Part shown: positions 25,713 to 36,016 of the stretch, piece after piece
How positions within the stretch are numbered: position 1 is the stretch's first letter
Layout: every line of letters begins with the position of its first letter
Assembly: GCA_009711615.1 (NCBI GenBank)
Contig: VENI01000001.1
Location: forward strand, 103,438 to 167,437
DNA: 64,000 bases
Direction: 5' to 3'
From: Bacillota bacterium
Lineage (GTDB): Bacteria > Bacillota > Desulfotomaculia > Desulfotomaculales > Desulfohalotomaculaceae
Translations under genes and position numbers: made by a program
Notes under the pieces: model-generated
Database searches by the model: none
The model's input: the letters and a program-made list of their open reading frames with translations, nothing else
What the model was told of the DNA's origin: nothing

Positions 25713-26462
25713 TTACTTCACCTCCGCCGGTTCTTTATATACACCCAGTGGATAGTAGGGTATCATATTTTCTTCCAACCATTTCAGTGATTCCGAAGGG
25801 GACATACCCCAGTTTGTAGGACAGATGGAAAGAACTTCCACCATAGCAAAACCTTTACCGCTCATTTGAATTTCAAAGGCTTTTTTAATGGCTTTTTTAG
25901 CCTTTACTATATGCTGCGGGCTGTGCACAGATACTCTAGCCACATAGGCAGCTCCATCAAGTGTACTTAACATTTCTGACATTTTAATCGGGAAACCAGT
26001 TTCTTCTTGGTCTCTTCCGGCAGGGGTGGTAGTTGTCTTCTGACCAATTAATGTTGTAGGAGCCATTTGACCGCCAGTCATACCGTACACTGCATTATTG
26101 ATGAAAATTGAAGTAAATTTTTCTGAACGGGCTACTGCATGAACAATTTCAGCTGTACCAATGGAGGCCAAGTCCCCATCACCTTGATATGTGAAAACAA
26201 TTCTATCAGGTAGTGAACGCTTTATACCAGTGGCCACAGCCGGAGCGCGTCCGTGTGAGGCCTGAAACATATCTACATTAAAATAATTATAAGCAAAGAC
26301 AGCACAACCAACCGGGCACACACCAACTGTATCGTCAGCCACACCCAACTCATCAATCACCTCTGCCACCAATCGGTGGACTATACCGTGGCTGCAACCG
26401 GGACAATAGTGAAATGGACTTTCTGTTAATGCTTTGGGTCTAGTAAATATTTTCTTCATCAT
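25713..26462 (-). CDS. korB: 2-oxoacid:ferredoxin oxidoreductase, beta (TPP-binding) subunit
   Basis: A 249-residue beta subunit carrying the thiamine diphosphate site. FHYCPGCSHGIVHR near 17-30 and the TPP motif TYQGDGDLASIG near 92-103 are intact, followed by NNAVYGMTGGQ. It works with KorA, KorC and the ferredoxin-like KorD. The stop is 1 bp from korC and the start 2 bp after korA, so the operon is tightly coupled. Confidence 0.9.
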   Translation of the reverse strand: MMKKIFTRPKALTESPFHYCPGCSHGIVHRLVAEVIDELGVADDTVGVCPVGCAVFAYNYFNVDMFQASHGRAPAVATGIKRSLPDRIVFTYQGDGDLASIGTAEIVHAVARSEKFTSIFINNAVYGMTGGQMAPTTLIGQKTTTTPAGRDQEETGFPIKMSEMLSTLDGAAYVARVSVHSPQHIVKAKKAIKKAFEIQMSGKGFAMVEVLSICPTNWGMSPSESLKWLEENMIPYYPLGVYKEPAEVK

Positions 26463-26464
26463 AA

Positions 26465-27529
26465 CTACCGGTCACCTCCCGCTGCCAATTTTTCAATTTC
26501 AGCCAGCACGTCAGACACCAGTGGTACCATTCCACCACTACGACCATAAAAATGAACCGGGCAAGTTCCATTGACAGCCAACCGAACATCCTCTACCATT
26601 TGACCCATGCTCATTTCCACAGTAAGTACATTATTGGCAGAACTTGCAGCATCTGCTATCACATTATCGGGGAATGGCCACAGGGTTATCGGTCTTACAA
26701 GTCCTGCCTTTATGCCTTTTTCCCGGGCTTTATCCACCGCAGACTTGCAAATACGGGCTGCAGTACCATAGGCAACCAGAACTATGTCTGCCTCATCCAA
26801 CTGGTACTCTTCCCACAACTTTTCCTTACCAGATATCTCAGCATACTTGGCAAAAAGTTTTTCGTTCATATCCTCACAGTCTTCCGGTTGAATGTACAGT
26901 GAGTTAATTATGTTGGGTTTGTTTCTTCCCTTCATTCCTGAAGCGGCCCAGGTTTTTTCAGTCTGCTTCACATCCTTTATGTCACCCAGTTCCACTGGCT
27001 CCATCATTTGACCGAGAACGCCGTCTCCCAACAACATAACCGGGTTTCTGTATTGGTCTGATAAATCAAAAGCTTTAGCCATTAAATCAATAATTTCTTG
27101 CACAGATTCCGGGGCCAGTGTAATTAATTTATAATCACCGTGGCCACCGCCCTTTGTGCTTTGGAAGTAATCACCTTGAGCAGGGGCAATGTTTCCTAAA
27201 CCAGGACCACCGCGCATTATGTTAACTACAACACAGGGAAGCTCAGCGCCTACCAAGTAGGATATCCCCTCCTGCATTAGTGAGAGTCCAGGACTTGAGC
27301 TAGATGTCATAACCCGCTTGCCGGCACCAGCAGCACCGTAAACCATATTAATTGATGACACTTCACTCTCAGCCTGTAGAAAAACTCCGTTAACTTCCGG
27401 CATACGCTTAGCTAAATAGTGGGGAAGCTCACTTTGAGGAGTGATGGGGTATCCAAAAAAATGACGACAACCAGCCCTAATAGCACCTTCACCAATAGCC
27501 TCGTTGCCTTTCATTAATATTTTACTCAC
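26465..27529 (-). CDS. korA: 2-oxoacid:ferredoxin oxidoreductase, alpha subunit
   Basis: A 354-residue alpha subunit (pyrimidine-binding half). RAGCRHFFGYPITPQSEL near 17-34, LQAESEVSSINMVYGAAGAGKRVMTSSS-type blocks and RGGPGLGN near 105-112 are diagnostic. Proteins of this length are often annotated VorB (branched-chain 2-oxoacid) or KorA (2-oxoglutarate); the D-A-B-C gene order favours Kor, but specificity is inferred only. Overlaps korD by 8 nt. Confidence 0.85.
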   Translation of the reverse strand: MSKILMKGNEAIGEGAIRAGCRHFFGYPITPQSELPHYLAKRMPEVNGVFLQAESEVSSINMVYGAAGAGKRVMTSSSSPGLSLMQEGISYLVGAELPCVVVNIMRGGPGLGNIAPAQGDYFQSTKGGGHGDYKLITLAPESVQEIIDLMAKAFDLSDQYRNPVMLLGDGVLGQMMEPVELGDIKDVKQTEKTWAASGMKGRNKPNIINSLYIQPEDCEDMNEKLFAKYAEISGKEKLWEEYQLDEADIVLVAYGTAARICKSAVDKAREKGIKAGLVRPITLWPFPDNVIADAASSANNVLTVEMSMGQMVEDVRLAVNGTCPVHFYGRSGGMVPLVSDVLAEIEKLAAGGDR

Positions 27530-27743
27530 GCTCCGTCACCTCCCTCTCAACTTCAATTACCACATCTGGACACATTCTAGCGCACATAGAACACCCTTTA
27601 CATTTTTCTTGTTCAATTACTGTTGCTGGATGAAATCCCATAGCATTAATGTGTTTGGCCAGCACAATAATTTCTTCGGGGCACACTGCTATACATAGTT
27701 CACAACCCTTGCAGCGTTCTTCATAAAAAGTAACCCGCGCCAA
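27522..27743 (-). CDS. korD: Ferredoxin-like delta subunit of 2-oxoacid oxidoreductase
   Basis: A 73-residue protein with two [4Fe-4S] motifs, CKGCELCIAVCP and CKGCSMCARMCP. It passes electrons from the TPP site to ferredoxin. First gene of korDABC. It overlaps korA by 8 nt. The ribosome-binding site GGGAGG lies 9 nt upstream. Confidence 0.92.
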   Translation of the reverse strand: MARVTFYEERCKGCELCIAVCPEEIIVLAKHINAMGFHPATVIEQEKCKGCSMCARMCPDVVIEVEREVTERE

Positions 27744-27814
27744 ATATATTACCTCCCTTTATGTATATAACTAACTAAATTGTAATTCTCTAATAAGAAA
27801 TTTTCCTACCCTCT

Positions 27815-28495
27815 TTACCAAGGCGGTAGCATATAAAAATCAAGCGGCAGCACATTTGACAGTCCTTTATCTTTTAGTTTAGGTACTATCTCTTGACGAG
27901 CTGTAGTAAAAGCCACTGGTAAATTCAATTTTTCCGCTGCCTGCTTTACCACTTCCAACCCCTCTATAACCACATCAGCATCGGTTTCTGCACCTAAGTT
28001 TGTGTTATTCACCAGTGCCGAGGCTTGTAGACGGGATGTGTCTTCTACACTTCTAAACATTTTTTCTATCCCTTCCACTGTTCCGGTTAGTGGACGACAG
28101 GCGTTAACCACAAAATAAAAGTTATATCTTTGTGAAGGTAGAAAAGGTTTAAAACGTCCCAAAGCAATAGCACCTACATCGTCTCCACCAACATCACAAA
28201 CACAAAAACCATTTTCCACTTGCATTGCACCTCTGATAGCAGGAGAAAGTGCAGGCACGTCAGCATTAGCCATTTCAGCTGCCGGGCAAACTACATTCAA
28301 TCCGGCATCTTCCAGAGATTCCCTGGCCAGCCTAGTACGAAAGTATGGATTTATTATATCTAAATCTACCAGATAAACTTTTTGATGCTGTTTTCGCAAG
28401 TTCAAAGCATAGTTAATGGCAATTTCCGTTTTGCCACTACCCAAGTTACCAGTAAATATAGTTACTGGTGGTGTTGCCAAATCCAATTTTAACAC
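27815..28495 (-). CDS. P-loop ATP-binding protein (MinD/CobQ-like)
   Basis: A 226-residue protein of the SIMIBI NTPase class. The deviant Walker A FTGNLGSGKTEIAIN is at about 14-28, and VYLVDLDIINPYFRTRLAR near 40-58 resembles the MinD/ParA switch. CDVGGDDVGAIALG near 99 is the Walker B-like block. It is upstream of korDABC by 71 bp. A role in maturing or localising the complex is possible but not shown. Confidence 0.75.
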   Translation of the reverse strand: MLKLDLATPPVTIFTGNLGSGKTEIAINYALNLRKQHQKVYLVDLDIINPYFRTRLARESLEDAGLNVVCPAAEMANADVPALSPAIRGAMQVENGFCVCDVGGDDVGAIALGRFKPFLPSQRYNFYFVVNACRPLTGTVEGIEKMFRSVEDTSRLQASALVNNTNLGAETDADVVIEGLEVVKQAAEKLNLPVAFTTARQEIVPKLKDKGLSNVLPLDFYMLPPW

Positions 28496-28616
28496 CCGCT
28501 TTCTAACTATATACTTTTCGACGCATATTTTAAAAAAACCTTTTATTTTTTGATTTTAGAGCGCATAAGTCTACCTTTATTATCCTTAATTATATATTTT
28601 TTGATAGTGCAAAAAA

Positions 28617-28641
28617 ATCCGAATACTAATAGTATTCGGAT
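28617..28641 (-). terminator. Intrinsic terminator of the steA operon
   Basis: An 11-bp perfect stem (ATCCGAATACT with AGTATTCGGAT) with a 3-nt loop, followed by seven T on the minus strand, at the stop of the GT4 gene. Confidence 0.9.
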
Positions 28642-28642
28642 A

Positions 28643-29509
28643 TCACCCTCGACCCAATTGATCTAAATAATTCAGAAATTTATTATCTGCTATTACTTTG
28701 GTCAATGAATATTTTTCGGTATACAGGTGAAATAAAATTAAGAACGCCAGGAAGAATAATTTAGGGTAACTACCAAACGCCCAAGCAGCAGTAACACCAA
28801 TAGTTAGACCTAGAGCATTGGAGCCTGTATCACCCATCATGGTTTTTGCTTTCAAATCCCATGGAAGGTACATAACTAAACTTCCTGTTATTAAGGCCAA
28901 TGGCATAATGCTATTATTCCCCCAAGAAAATGCTGCAGTAATAGCCGCAACTAACAAAAAACCTTTTCCAGCCCTGCCAGGACGTAAATCCATTAAGTTA
29001 ATAGCATTTATTGATAGTGCTATTATTAAAGTGTTTACAATAATGTTGCCAAATGCATTAAAGGTCAATATTTCTTCTTGATAATCGATTAATGTGATTA
29101 ATAATGCCAACACACCTCCGCCAACTGCTTTTAGGCCCCCGGTGGTCAATTCTCCCTTTAGCATGGCTTTGAAGTGCCCCTTAAGTCCTGATGCATTGCG
29201 ATTACCCAATGTGTCATCCAAAAAGCCTAGAAATGTCATGATGGATAATCCCAGCACAAAAATTGTTCCTCTGCCGCCCAACAGACCAGGCAATAGAAAA
29301 TAGTCTACAGTTAAAGCAGTTAATCCAACCAACATAAAGATAAAGCCTACCCCCACCGGAATAAGATCACCTTTAAAGTTTGGCCGGACAAGTTCCGATT
29401 GGTTTATCATTTTTATCACTGGGGATGCGACCACAACGGTGATAACCATACCTAAAATCAAATTTAATAAAACCAGCATGAATATATCCAGATTATTTAT
29501 GGGAAACAT
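28643..29509 (-). CDS. Glycosyltransferase family 4 protein (MraY/WecA-like)
   Basis: About 288 residues, with about ten hydrophobic segments. GDTGSNALGLTIG (metal-binding Asp) and FLGFLDDTLGN near 92-102 match the polyprenyl-phosphate sugar-phosphate transferase family. MraY itself is elsewhere, and this shorter relative in a steA-steB-GT2-GT4 operon is a conserved feature of spore-forming clostridia. The ATG at 29509, after GTGGGGTGAATAAA, is preferred to a GTG 9 nt earlier. Probably acts in a cell-envelope polysaccharide; the acceptor is unknown. Confidence 0.8.
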   Translation of the reverse strand: MFPINNLDIFMLVLLNLILGMVITVVVASPVIKMINQSELVRPNFKGDLIPVGVGFIFMLVGLTALTVDYFLLPGLLGGRGTIFVLGLSIMTFLGFLDDTLGNRNASGLKGHFKAMLKGELTTGGLKAVGGGVLALLITLIDYQEEILTFNAFGNIIVNTLIIALSINAINLMDLRPGRAGKGFLLVAAITAAFSWGNNSIMPLALITGSLVMYLPWDLKAKTMMGDTGSNALGLTIGVTAAWAFGSYPKLFFLAFLILFHLYTEKYSLTKVIADNKFLNYLDQLGRG

Positions 29510-29573
29510 TTTATTCACCCCACATTTACAAGCTAGCCTACAGTCAACTTACGAAAATATTTTGATAGTATGC

Positions 29574-30266
29574 TTATACTTTTTGATTACTTCTAATTAA
29601 AAACAGAAAGAGTTCCTTGGCCACATGCACGAACTGTTTGCCGCGATGCTTAAAACCGGCCAAATCTCTACCGGTTTCAGCATGGGTCATTGCCACCGGT
29701 ACTTCCACTATTTTATAACCCAATCGTGCTACTCTAATAGTTAGCCCCACTTCCACTCCGTAACCAGAGGCAAATGGAATAATATCCTTTGCAACTTGCC
29801 TAGTTATTGCCCGCTGACCAGACAGCGGTGCTTCAACTTCAATTCCTGCAAAATGACGAATGCCGGCCCTTGCCAGTCCTTTGACCAGCCCAAAGCCAGC
29901 TTTTTTATTTGAACGTGGAAATTTTGCCACAGACATATCAACTTCTCCAACCACAACTGGCATCAGCAATTCCCTGGCATGGCGGGCACTTTCTCCTAAA
30001 TCACCATCCAACAACAGTAGTACATCCCCCGTTGATTCATTTACACCCCGGGTTAATGCTCCACCTTTACCTTCGTTTTGTAGAAGTTTAATAACTTCAG
30101 CCCCTGCCTGCTCCGCTTTTAAAGCGGTATCATCTAAAGAATCATCATCAACTACTATTATCTCATTAATTTCAGAAATGTTAAGCAGAGCACTAACAGT
30201 TTGATAAATATGTTCAGATTCATTATACGCCGGTATAATTGCTGAAACTTTAGGGTTATAATTCAT
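29574..30266 (-). CDS. Glycosyltransferase family 2 protein
   Basis: A 230-residue GT-A fold enzyme. SAIIPAYNESEHI near 8-20, IIVVDDDSLDDT near 36-47 and the metal-binding DGDLGES near 89-95 are clear. A C-terminal basic helix but no transmembrane helices suggest a membrane-associated enzyme. It overlaps steB by 11 nt. Probably transfers a sugar to a polyprenyl carrier in an envelope pathway with its neighbours. Confidence 0.88.
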   Translation of the reverse strand: MNYNPKVSAIIPAYNESEHIYQTVSALLNISEINEIIVVDDDSLDDTALKAEQAGAEVIKLLQNEGKGGALTRGVNESTGDVLLLLDGDLGESARHARELLMPVVVGEVDMSVAKFPRSNKKAGFGLVKGLARAGIRHFAGIEVEAPLSGQRAITRQVAKDIIPFASGYGVEVGLTIRVARLGYKIVEVPVAMTHAETGRDLAGFKHRGKQFVHVAKELFLFLIRSNQKV

Positions 30267-31155
30267 TGCCGTTTACCACTCCTAAGTTATCCAATGTGGG
30301 TAGCAACCGGTTAGCTGTAGATTTCTCACCATAATGTCCATGCCTGCCTGCCATGGCATAAACTAATGCCAATTGACCGGGCACTGTTTCTATATTATCC
30401 ACAGTACTGATATTAAACTTCTGGTATTCTTTCATATATGAATAGGCAATATTTGATTCCTCGACGCCATAAACCGGAATGTCGTGCTCTAAGAAATAGT
30501 TAATAATTAGCTCATCTATAATGTTGGTTCTGACGAGGGATTTATCAGTGCTACCCCCCACAACTATCACAGCGTCCAGTGGCATTCCATATTCACCCAC
30601 ACTTTTTATCATGCCTGCCTGGGATAAAGTGTTTAGCACTACCTGCTTTTCACCGCTGGCGATGCCTTCTGCCAGCGCTTTAGAGAGCTGTTTTATTACA
30701 TCTTCTTTCTCGCCATTGTCTAATCCCAGATTGGTAACAATTTCATCCTTATCATTTCCCATATTTAGACCATTTAATATAGTAGTAATGGAAGATACCT
30801 TTGCTCCTGCCGTTTCCAATGTATTTAACAAATTGTCTCGCAATCCATAGTTATTAGTTTCAATAATTGCAATAGTTTGATCAACCAATTTACCTTCTAC
30901 CAATGCAGGAAGTACTTGCTTTTCAAATTGCTGTTGGATAGTGATGTCCACTTCCATTTCATTTAACTTTGATTGTACTGCCTGGTTTTCCGTACGAATC
31001 TCCTGCAACTGAGCCTCTAAACGATCTGTAATTTCTCTTTGCTGATTTACTATGGCATCATTTCCCATCAGGGCGCTTCCGATGATAATTCCTATTCCTA
31101 GCGCCAAAAACACTGCTACCAAAGTAACAATGTGGTAGCGGAAATCCAATATCAC
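30256..31155 (-). CDS. SteB/MctB-like membrane-anchored protein
   Basis: A 299-residue protein with an N-terminal transmembrane helix (IVTLVAVFLALGIGIIIGSALM, residues 9-30), a coiled coil (about 35-75) and an extracytoplasmic Rossmann-like domain with IAIIETN and DAVIVVGGSTDKS. It belongs to the MctB/DUF3186 family. In Corynebacterium, SteB partners SteA at the septum; the same pair here suggests a division or envelope role. The start is GTG 7 nt after AGGGGG. It is the second gene of the operon. Confidence 0.75.
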   Translation of the reverse strand: MILDFRYHIVTLVAVFLALGIGIIIGSALMGNDAIVNQQREITDRLEAQLQEIRTENQAVQSKLNEMEVDITIQQQFEKQVLPALVEGKLVDQTIAIIETNNYGLRDNLLNTLETAGAKVSSITTILNGLNMGNDKDEIVTNLGLDNGEKEDVIKQLSKALAEGIASGEKQVVLNTLSQAGMIKSVGEYGMPLDAVIVVGGSTDKSLVRTNIIDELIINYFLEHDIPVYGVEESNIAYSYMKEYQKFNISTVDNIETVPGQLALVYAMAGRHGHYGEKSTANRLLPTLDNLGVVNGNEL

Positions 31156-31166
31156 TTTTTAACCCC

Positions 31167-32288
31167 CTAAATACCCAGCATTATACGAAACTGAATAAGC
31201 ATAAGCCTTAATAATTCTCGTGTAGGTGGTGCCATTACCATTACCACCATTAACGGCACCATTGCCGCCAATATCAGCTGAGCCACATACCTAGCCTTCA
31301 TCGGACTTTTATATAGCTTACTAACACCTTTTGCATCTACTAAAACAGAACCAACTTTAAGTCTCATCAAAAAGGTACTGGCCATACCTTTTCGTCCCTT
31401 TTCAAGAAACTCCAACATATTTGAATGAGTTCCTACAGCTACAATCAGTTCCGTCCCTTTTTCGTAAGCTAGCAGCATTGCAATATCTTCGCTGGTTCCC
31501 CGGGCAGCAAAAACTTTGGCTTCCAAACCCAAATCTTCAATCCGCTGTAAGCCGGGCGCCCGCCCATCCGGGTATCCATGAACTATTAATTCAGCACCAC
31601 AATTTAAAGTATTATCACTGATACTATCCATGTCCCCGATTATTATGTCCGGAGTATAACCAAATTCCAGCAAAGCATCAGATCCACCGTCCACCCCAAT
31701 TAAAACCGGCTGAACTTCATCTATATATGATTTTATGGCGATTAAGTCTTCTTTATAATTGTGTCCCCTTACAACTATTAGGGTGTGTTTATTATTAAAA
31801 GTTGTCTTAACATTAGGCATTGGTAAGTTCTCGCAGATAAAATCTATTTCATTTTGTGCATAATCCAAGGTATTCTTAACAAATTTCGAGAGAGTTTCAT
31901 TAATATTAGTTTTAGATTCATCCATTTTTCTTAATATATAGTCTTTATCCAACAATAATCCATGCCCGATTAAATTACTTTTAGAATAAATGTCACCATC
32001 CACCAACTCTACTTTAGTCCCTTCTGAAATACCGTTCAACAATTCTTCGCCTGTATTATCAATAAGTGGAATCCCTGCATCCAACAGGGTTAGTGGACCT
32101 AAGTTAGGGTAATCTTCACATAGGGAAGGGGCAATATTGATCACAGCTTTCACCTTGGAATCTATTAAAGATTGAGCAGCTACTTTATCCAACTCACGGT
32201 GGTTAATTACAGCAATATCTCCTGGTTGCAAACGTTTTACCAAGTTTTTTGTCTTCCTATCATACTTTACCACACCTTTTATTTGCAA
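31167..32288 (-). CDS. steA: SteA-like putative cytokinetic ring protein
   Basis: A 373-residue protein with a thiamin-pyrophosphokinase-like core (GVDGGSDALLEFGYTPDIIIGDMDSISD, about residues 198-225, not a catalytic certainty) and two C-terminal transmembrane helices. SteA is linked to cytokinesis and envelope in Corynebacterium and is paired with SteB here. The start is TTG with AGGTGGTGAGAATCG upstream. It opens the operon from the promoter at 32329-32357. Confidence 0.75.
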   Translation of the reverse strand: MQIKGVVKYDRKTKNLVKRLQPGDIAVINHRELDKVAAQSLIDSKVKAVINIAPSLCEDYPNLGPLTLLDAGIPLIDNTGEELLNGISEGTKVELVDGDIYSKSNLIGHGLLLDKDYILRKMDESKTNINETLSKFVKNTLDYAQNEIDFICENLPMPNVKTTFNNKHTLIVVRGHNYKEDLIAIKSYIDEVQPVLIGVDGGSDALLEFGYTPDIIIGDMDSISDNTLNCGAELIVHGYPDGRAPGLQRIEDLGLEAKVFAARGTSEDIAMLLAYEKGTELIVAVGTHSNMLEFLEKGRKGMASTFLMRLKVGSVLVDAKGVSKLYKSPMKARYVAQLILAAMVPLMVVMVMAPPTRELLRLMLIQFRIMLGI

Positions 32289-32328
32289 CGATTCTCACCA
32301 CCTCTAGATTATTTAACAATCTTGTTAC

Positions 32329-32357
32329 ATTTTACTTTCTTTAATATAGCAAGTCAA
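32329..32357 (-). promoter_or_regulatory. Sigma-A-type promoter of the steA operon
   Basis: TTGACT and TAAAAT with exactly 17 bp between, about 40 bp before the steA start. The rest of the 322-bp gene-free stretch 32289-32610 is A/T-rich and holds only the MCP terminator. Confidence 0.65.
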
Positions 32358-32580
32358 GAGACTAAGTCCAATATTGTAAATTTTTTACAGCTAGATAATT
32401 ATTGTTGTGTTTCTTTTATTTTTTTATTCTTTTAATATATTAAACCTTGTTTTTTGTAGAAACTGTAGCATAATTAGGGATTTAGACATTCCATCAATCA
32501 ATAAAATAATTAGAAATAACAATTACATATATAATTATACCAATCACTTTTAATCAATAGCTTGATTTTTGGAACAAAAA

Positions 32581-32606
32581 TAAGCCCTCACTTTGGTGAG
32601 GACTTA
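32581..32606 (-). terminator. Intrinsic terminator after the MCP gene
   Basis: An 11-bp stem with one mismatch (TAAGTCCTCAC and partner), followed on the minus strand by TTTTTGTTCC, 5 bp past the stop codon. Confidence 0.75.
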
Positions 32607-32610
32607 TTTT

Positions 32611-34506
32611 TTAATATTTGAATTTGTTTATTTCCTGTTGAAGGTTATCTGACAATTCGTTTAGCTCCTCAGCTGAACTAGATAATTCCTGCACTGTTGC
32701 AGTTTGCTCTTCGGTAAATGCAGCAATGTTTTCGGTGCTTTCAGTAGTATCGGAAACGAGTTCTACCATATTAATAGTTTCTTGTTTTGCTTTTTCACTT
32801 TCCTTCCCAATATCATGGACATTGTTAACTACAGATAAAACATTATCACTAACTTGTCTTGTTTTTTCCAGTATGTCCTCAAATGATTTTACAACATTAT
32901 TGGAACTCCCCTGTTCTGTTGCCAACACAACTACACTCTCTATACTATGATTTATATCTTTTACCAATTGGCCAATCTGCCTGGTGGCATCGCCACTTTG
33001 AGCTGCCAACTTTCTAACTTCATCAGCAACCACAGCAAATCCTCTACCGTGCTCGCCTGCTTGGGCCGCTTCAATGGCCGCATTTAAGGCCAGTAAATTG
33101 GTTTGTTCGGCAATATCATTAATTGTATCTACAATAGTATTTATTTGATTAGTTTTCTGTCCCAGTGTATCAATTGAAAGAGCCATCTCATTAACCAGTT
33201 GCTGACCGTGTTGTGCAGATTGATATGCCTCTTCTGATGTACCTTTTGTTTCATCCAAATTATTTGTTATTTCCAGTATATGGTTGTTAAGGCTTCCAAT
33301 AAATGATGCCACATCATTTACCTTTAATTCCTGGGTTTGAGCAGCAGATGTAATATTCTGCACCTTCCCTGCCACATCATTGGCAGCAGCAGCTGAATTC
33401 TCAGATATTTCTTTGAATTGGATTGAAGATAACGCCAGCTTTTCCACCGCGCCGCCTACATTATCAAGCATACTTTGAACCCCTTTTGCCATAGCATTAA
33501 ATGCCTGTCCCAATTCATCCTTGCTCTCAATTTGCTTGGAAAAATCTTTTTCATTAATCATTTGTACATATTTATTAATGGGTTTTAATATTTTATTGGT
33601 TATAATAAGTACCAAGGGTAGCAGAAGTATACTTATTCCCAGTACAACTTTTACCGTGTCTGTTTTTAGTTTGCTTGTAACCGCATATACTTCATCCTCT
33701 GGACTAACCATGGCCAAAGACCAATTGTTTATATTGGCTGACTTAAAGTTCACAATCATGTTTTGACCATTAATGATCGCTTCTTCCGTTCCACTTTCCT
33801 GCTTAGTCATCTTTGTGATCACTTTCTTAAACGAACTGCTGACATCACCCTCCAAAGGGTTCTCTTTCAATAGTTTTTCTGTCTTGGGGTGACTAATATA
33901 TGTACCTTCTTTATTCACCATAAATGTATAGCCAGATTCAGTAACCTTCTTACTTGTGATACGGTCAGATACATACTCCAAACGGATAAATCCTGCAATC
34001 ACTCCGATTTTTTTACCGTCCTTAATAATAGGCACACCCAAACCAACAATTTTTCTACCAGTGCTGGTGGAGAAGGTGGCATCAGCTATTACTGGCTTAC
34101 CAGTTTCCCAAGGAACTTTAAAATACTCTTTATTGGCTATGTTTTTGCCATGATGTTGCGGGCCTTCAGAATGAGCAATCTCTGTACCTTCAGAATCACA
34201 GATTAAAACATGCGAATACTGAGGGTTGTCTTTGATAAATCTTTTAAAATAAGGTTCTGCCTGTTGATAGTCCATTGTTTTGACAATCGGGTTATGAGCC
34301 AGTTCTTTTATTACATTTTGCTCTGCACTCAGCACATCATCTAGATTGGCACTGAGCAAATGCTGTGTTTGCGTTTCATATTGTTCTTTTAGTATCTGAT
34401 CTGATTTGTTAATGCTGAAATACGAAAACGTTATTAATGGTACAAGCGATACCATTAAAAAAGCTAGCAGCAACTTACCGCGCATGCCAGTCCATTGCAC
34501 TTTCAT
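32611..34506 (-). CDS. Methyl-accepting chemotaxis protein with Cache sensor
   Basis: A 631-residue chemoreceptor. Transmembrane helix 1 is at about 12-29, followed by an extracytoplasmic double-Cache sensor (to about 280), helix 2 (about 284-304), HAMP (about 305-350) and a cytoplasmic signalling domain with the hairpin [20 protein letters not shown] and DEVRKLA. It should bind a small ligand outside and control CheA. The ligand is unknown. It is an orphan receptor with no che genes near. Confidence 0.92.
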   Translation of the reverse strand: MKVQWTGMRGKLLLAFLMVSLVPLITFSYFSINKSDQILKEQYETQTQHLLSANLDDVLSAEQNVIKELAHNPIVKTMDYQQAEPYFKRFIKDNPQYSHVLICDSEGTEIAHSEGPQHHGKNIANKEYFKVPWETGKPVIADATFSTSTGRKIVGLGVPIIKDGKKIGVIAGFIRLEYVSDRITSKKVTESGYTFMVNKEGTYISHPKTEKLLKENPLEGDVSSSFKKVITKMTKQESGTEEAIINGQNMIVNFKSANINNWSLAMVSPEDEVYAVTSKLKTDTVKVVLGISILLLPLVLIITNKILKPINKYVQMINEKDFSKQIESKDELGQAFNAMAKGVQSMLDNVGGAVEKLALSSIQFKEISENSAAAANDVAGKVQNITSAAQTQELKVNDVASFIGSLNNHILEITNNLDETKGTSEEAYQSAQHGQQLVNEMALSIDTLGQKTNQINTIVDTINDIAEQTNLLALNAAIEAAQAGEHGRGFAVVADEVRKLAAQSGDATRQIGQLVKDINHSIESVVVLATEQGSSNNVVKSFEDILEKTRQVSDNVLSVVNNVHDIGKESEKAKQETINMVELVSDTTESTENIAAFTEEQTATVQELSSSAEELNELSDNLQQEINKFKY

Positions 34507-34556
34507 GATTTTTTCCCCCTAATCTTAAGTATAATTTGACACACATCCAGAAATTG

Positions 34557-34585
34557 TACATAATTCCAATCTATAATAATGTCAA
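34557..34585 (-). promoter_or_regulatory. Possible sigma-A promoter of the MCP gene
   Basis: TTGACA, 17 bp, TATGTA about 50 bp before the ATG. The -35 is perfect and the -10 poor. No sigma-D (motility) type element was seen. Confidence 0.4.
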
Positions 34586-34726
34586 ACATCACACAAAACA
34601 ACCCTGTTCATTAAAAGTGAATTAAAGTATTCAGCTTGTAGAAAATAATTATTCAGTTAATATAATCAGTAATTTTTTTTAAGTATTTTCATAAATTTTA
34701 CAAGAGAATATTTGGAGGTATTAAAA

Positions 34727-36016
34727 ATGGCGCTGCATATCACTGCCAGACAGATAAGACTGACTGCAGTTATTTTTGTAAGTTTGTTAGCCATTTGGCT
34801 TATTATGGGACATTTTGTTTGGACTAATGTTAATCGCCATGGTAACAAAATCGTAGTGGATTACTATTTTATTGCACCAATGAGTACTGACAATGCAATA
34901 AATATGTTTAATATTGTTTCTGAAGTACCAAACGATAATGTAGTCTACAATCCTACATGGGTTTCACCTTTTCACTTGAAATTAATTATCGATGAACATA
35001 ACTACCCCCGTGGTGTCCAGTACAGCTATACTTTTAAAAAAGCACCAGCACTGATACCGCCTTTTTCGGTATCCAAAACCGGTAAGTTTTTGACAGCAGT
35101 TAACCCAGAATTAGTATCACTATCTCCAACAAAAAATGCCCCCACATCAGGACCAATTATTCTAAATTTTAATACTCCTATAAATGAAGAAAGTATAAAA
35201 GAAAATGTAAGTTGTGATGTTAATGGATCTTTATCACCATTAAAAAATGACTTTACCAAGTGGCGCTTTATACCAGAAAAAAAGTTAAATTATCAACAAA
35301 GTTATAACATTAATATTCATCCAGGCCTGACTAGCAAGTACGGAAAGAAAAGCTCGGACAAACAGGTTGTTAATTTTACCACCGCTCCGGAATTAAAGCT
35401 GGTAGAGTGCTATCCTAAGAACTTTAGTCGTAGTATCTGGTTAAGCCGTAATGTGAAATTGACATTTAATCAACCAATTGCTTCAGCAACAATAAGTGGA
35501 AAGAGCCTCGGTAAGGTACATATAGAAAACAACATTGTCACTTATGTACCAAATAGAGTCTTTTTACCAACATCCAATTATAAACTTCAGACAAATGTGA
35601 CATCTAGATTTGGAGAAAAATACAATTATACACTTAATTTCAATACTACCAACCTAGGAAATAATAAATGGATAGAAATTAAAGCGGGAAGTCCATGCAG
35701 CGTATGGTTAATGCAAGGAAAAAAACAACAGCAGCAAGTAGATGGATGGTTTACCAAAGATATTGATAAACTTCCTACCGTTACTATGTACGAAACAGAT
35801 AGGGGTTGGGGTACTAAATCAGCAGAAACTAACGAAAAACTGCCCTGGATCAAACTAAATACCGACATACTGATCCACCCCACTACTCATACTGGCAAGG
35901 ATAATCATAAATCCTTAGGTTTACCAAAATCTTATAGCTGCATTTTGTTACCCTCGGCGATTGTTGATGAATTGTATTATGATTATCCTAAAGGAATAAT
36001 GGTGATAGTTCACTAG
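34727..36016 (+). CDS. Membrane-anchored protein with SbsA-type Ig-like domains
   Basis: About 429 residues. The ATG at 34727 has TTGGAGG 8 nt upstream; the earlier TTG codon is part of that ribosome-binding site. There is one N-terminal helix (IRLTAVIFVSLLAIWLIMG, about 10-28), then extracellular beta domains: PTKNAPTSGPIILNFNTPI and CYPKNFSRSIWLSRNVKLTFNQPI are SbsA/Big_5 Ig-like repeats, found in S-layer and surface proteins of Gram-positives. The C-terminal third (SVWLMQGKKQQQQVDGWF) is a domain I do not recognise. No enzymatic motif. It may have a structural surface role. Confidence 0.65.
   Translation: MALHITARQIRLTAVIFVSLLAIWLIMGHFVWTNVNRHGNKIVVDYYFIAPMSTDNAINMFNIVSEVPNDNVVYNPTWVSPFHLKLIIDEHNYPRGVQYSYTFKKAPALIPPFSVSKTGKFLTAVNPELVSLSPTKNAPTSGPIILNFNTPINEESIKENVSCDVNGSLSPLKNDFTKWRFIPEKKLNYQQSYNINIHPGLTSKYGKKSSDKQVVNFTTAPELKLVECYPKNFSRSIWLSRNVKLTFNQPIASATISGKSLGKVHIENNIVTYVPNRVFLPTSNYKLQTNVTSRFGEKYNYTLNFNTTNLGNNKWIEIKAGSPCSVWLMQGKKQQQQVDGWFTKDIDKLPTVTMYETDRGWGTKSAETNEKLPWIKLNTDILIHPTTHTGKDNHKSLGLPKSYSCILLPSAIVDELYYDYPKGIMVIVH

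Noticed and set aside
25166..27743. Pyruvate:ferredoxin oxidoreductase
   Set aside because: The separate alpha subunit of about 354 residues and D-A-B-C order match the Kor/Vor type, and there is no large single-chain PFOR.
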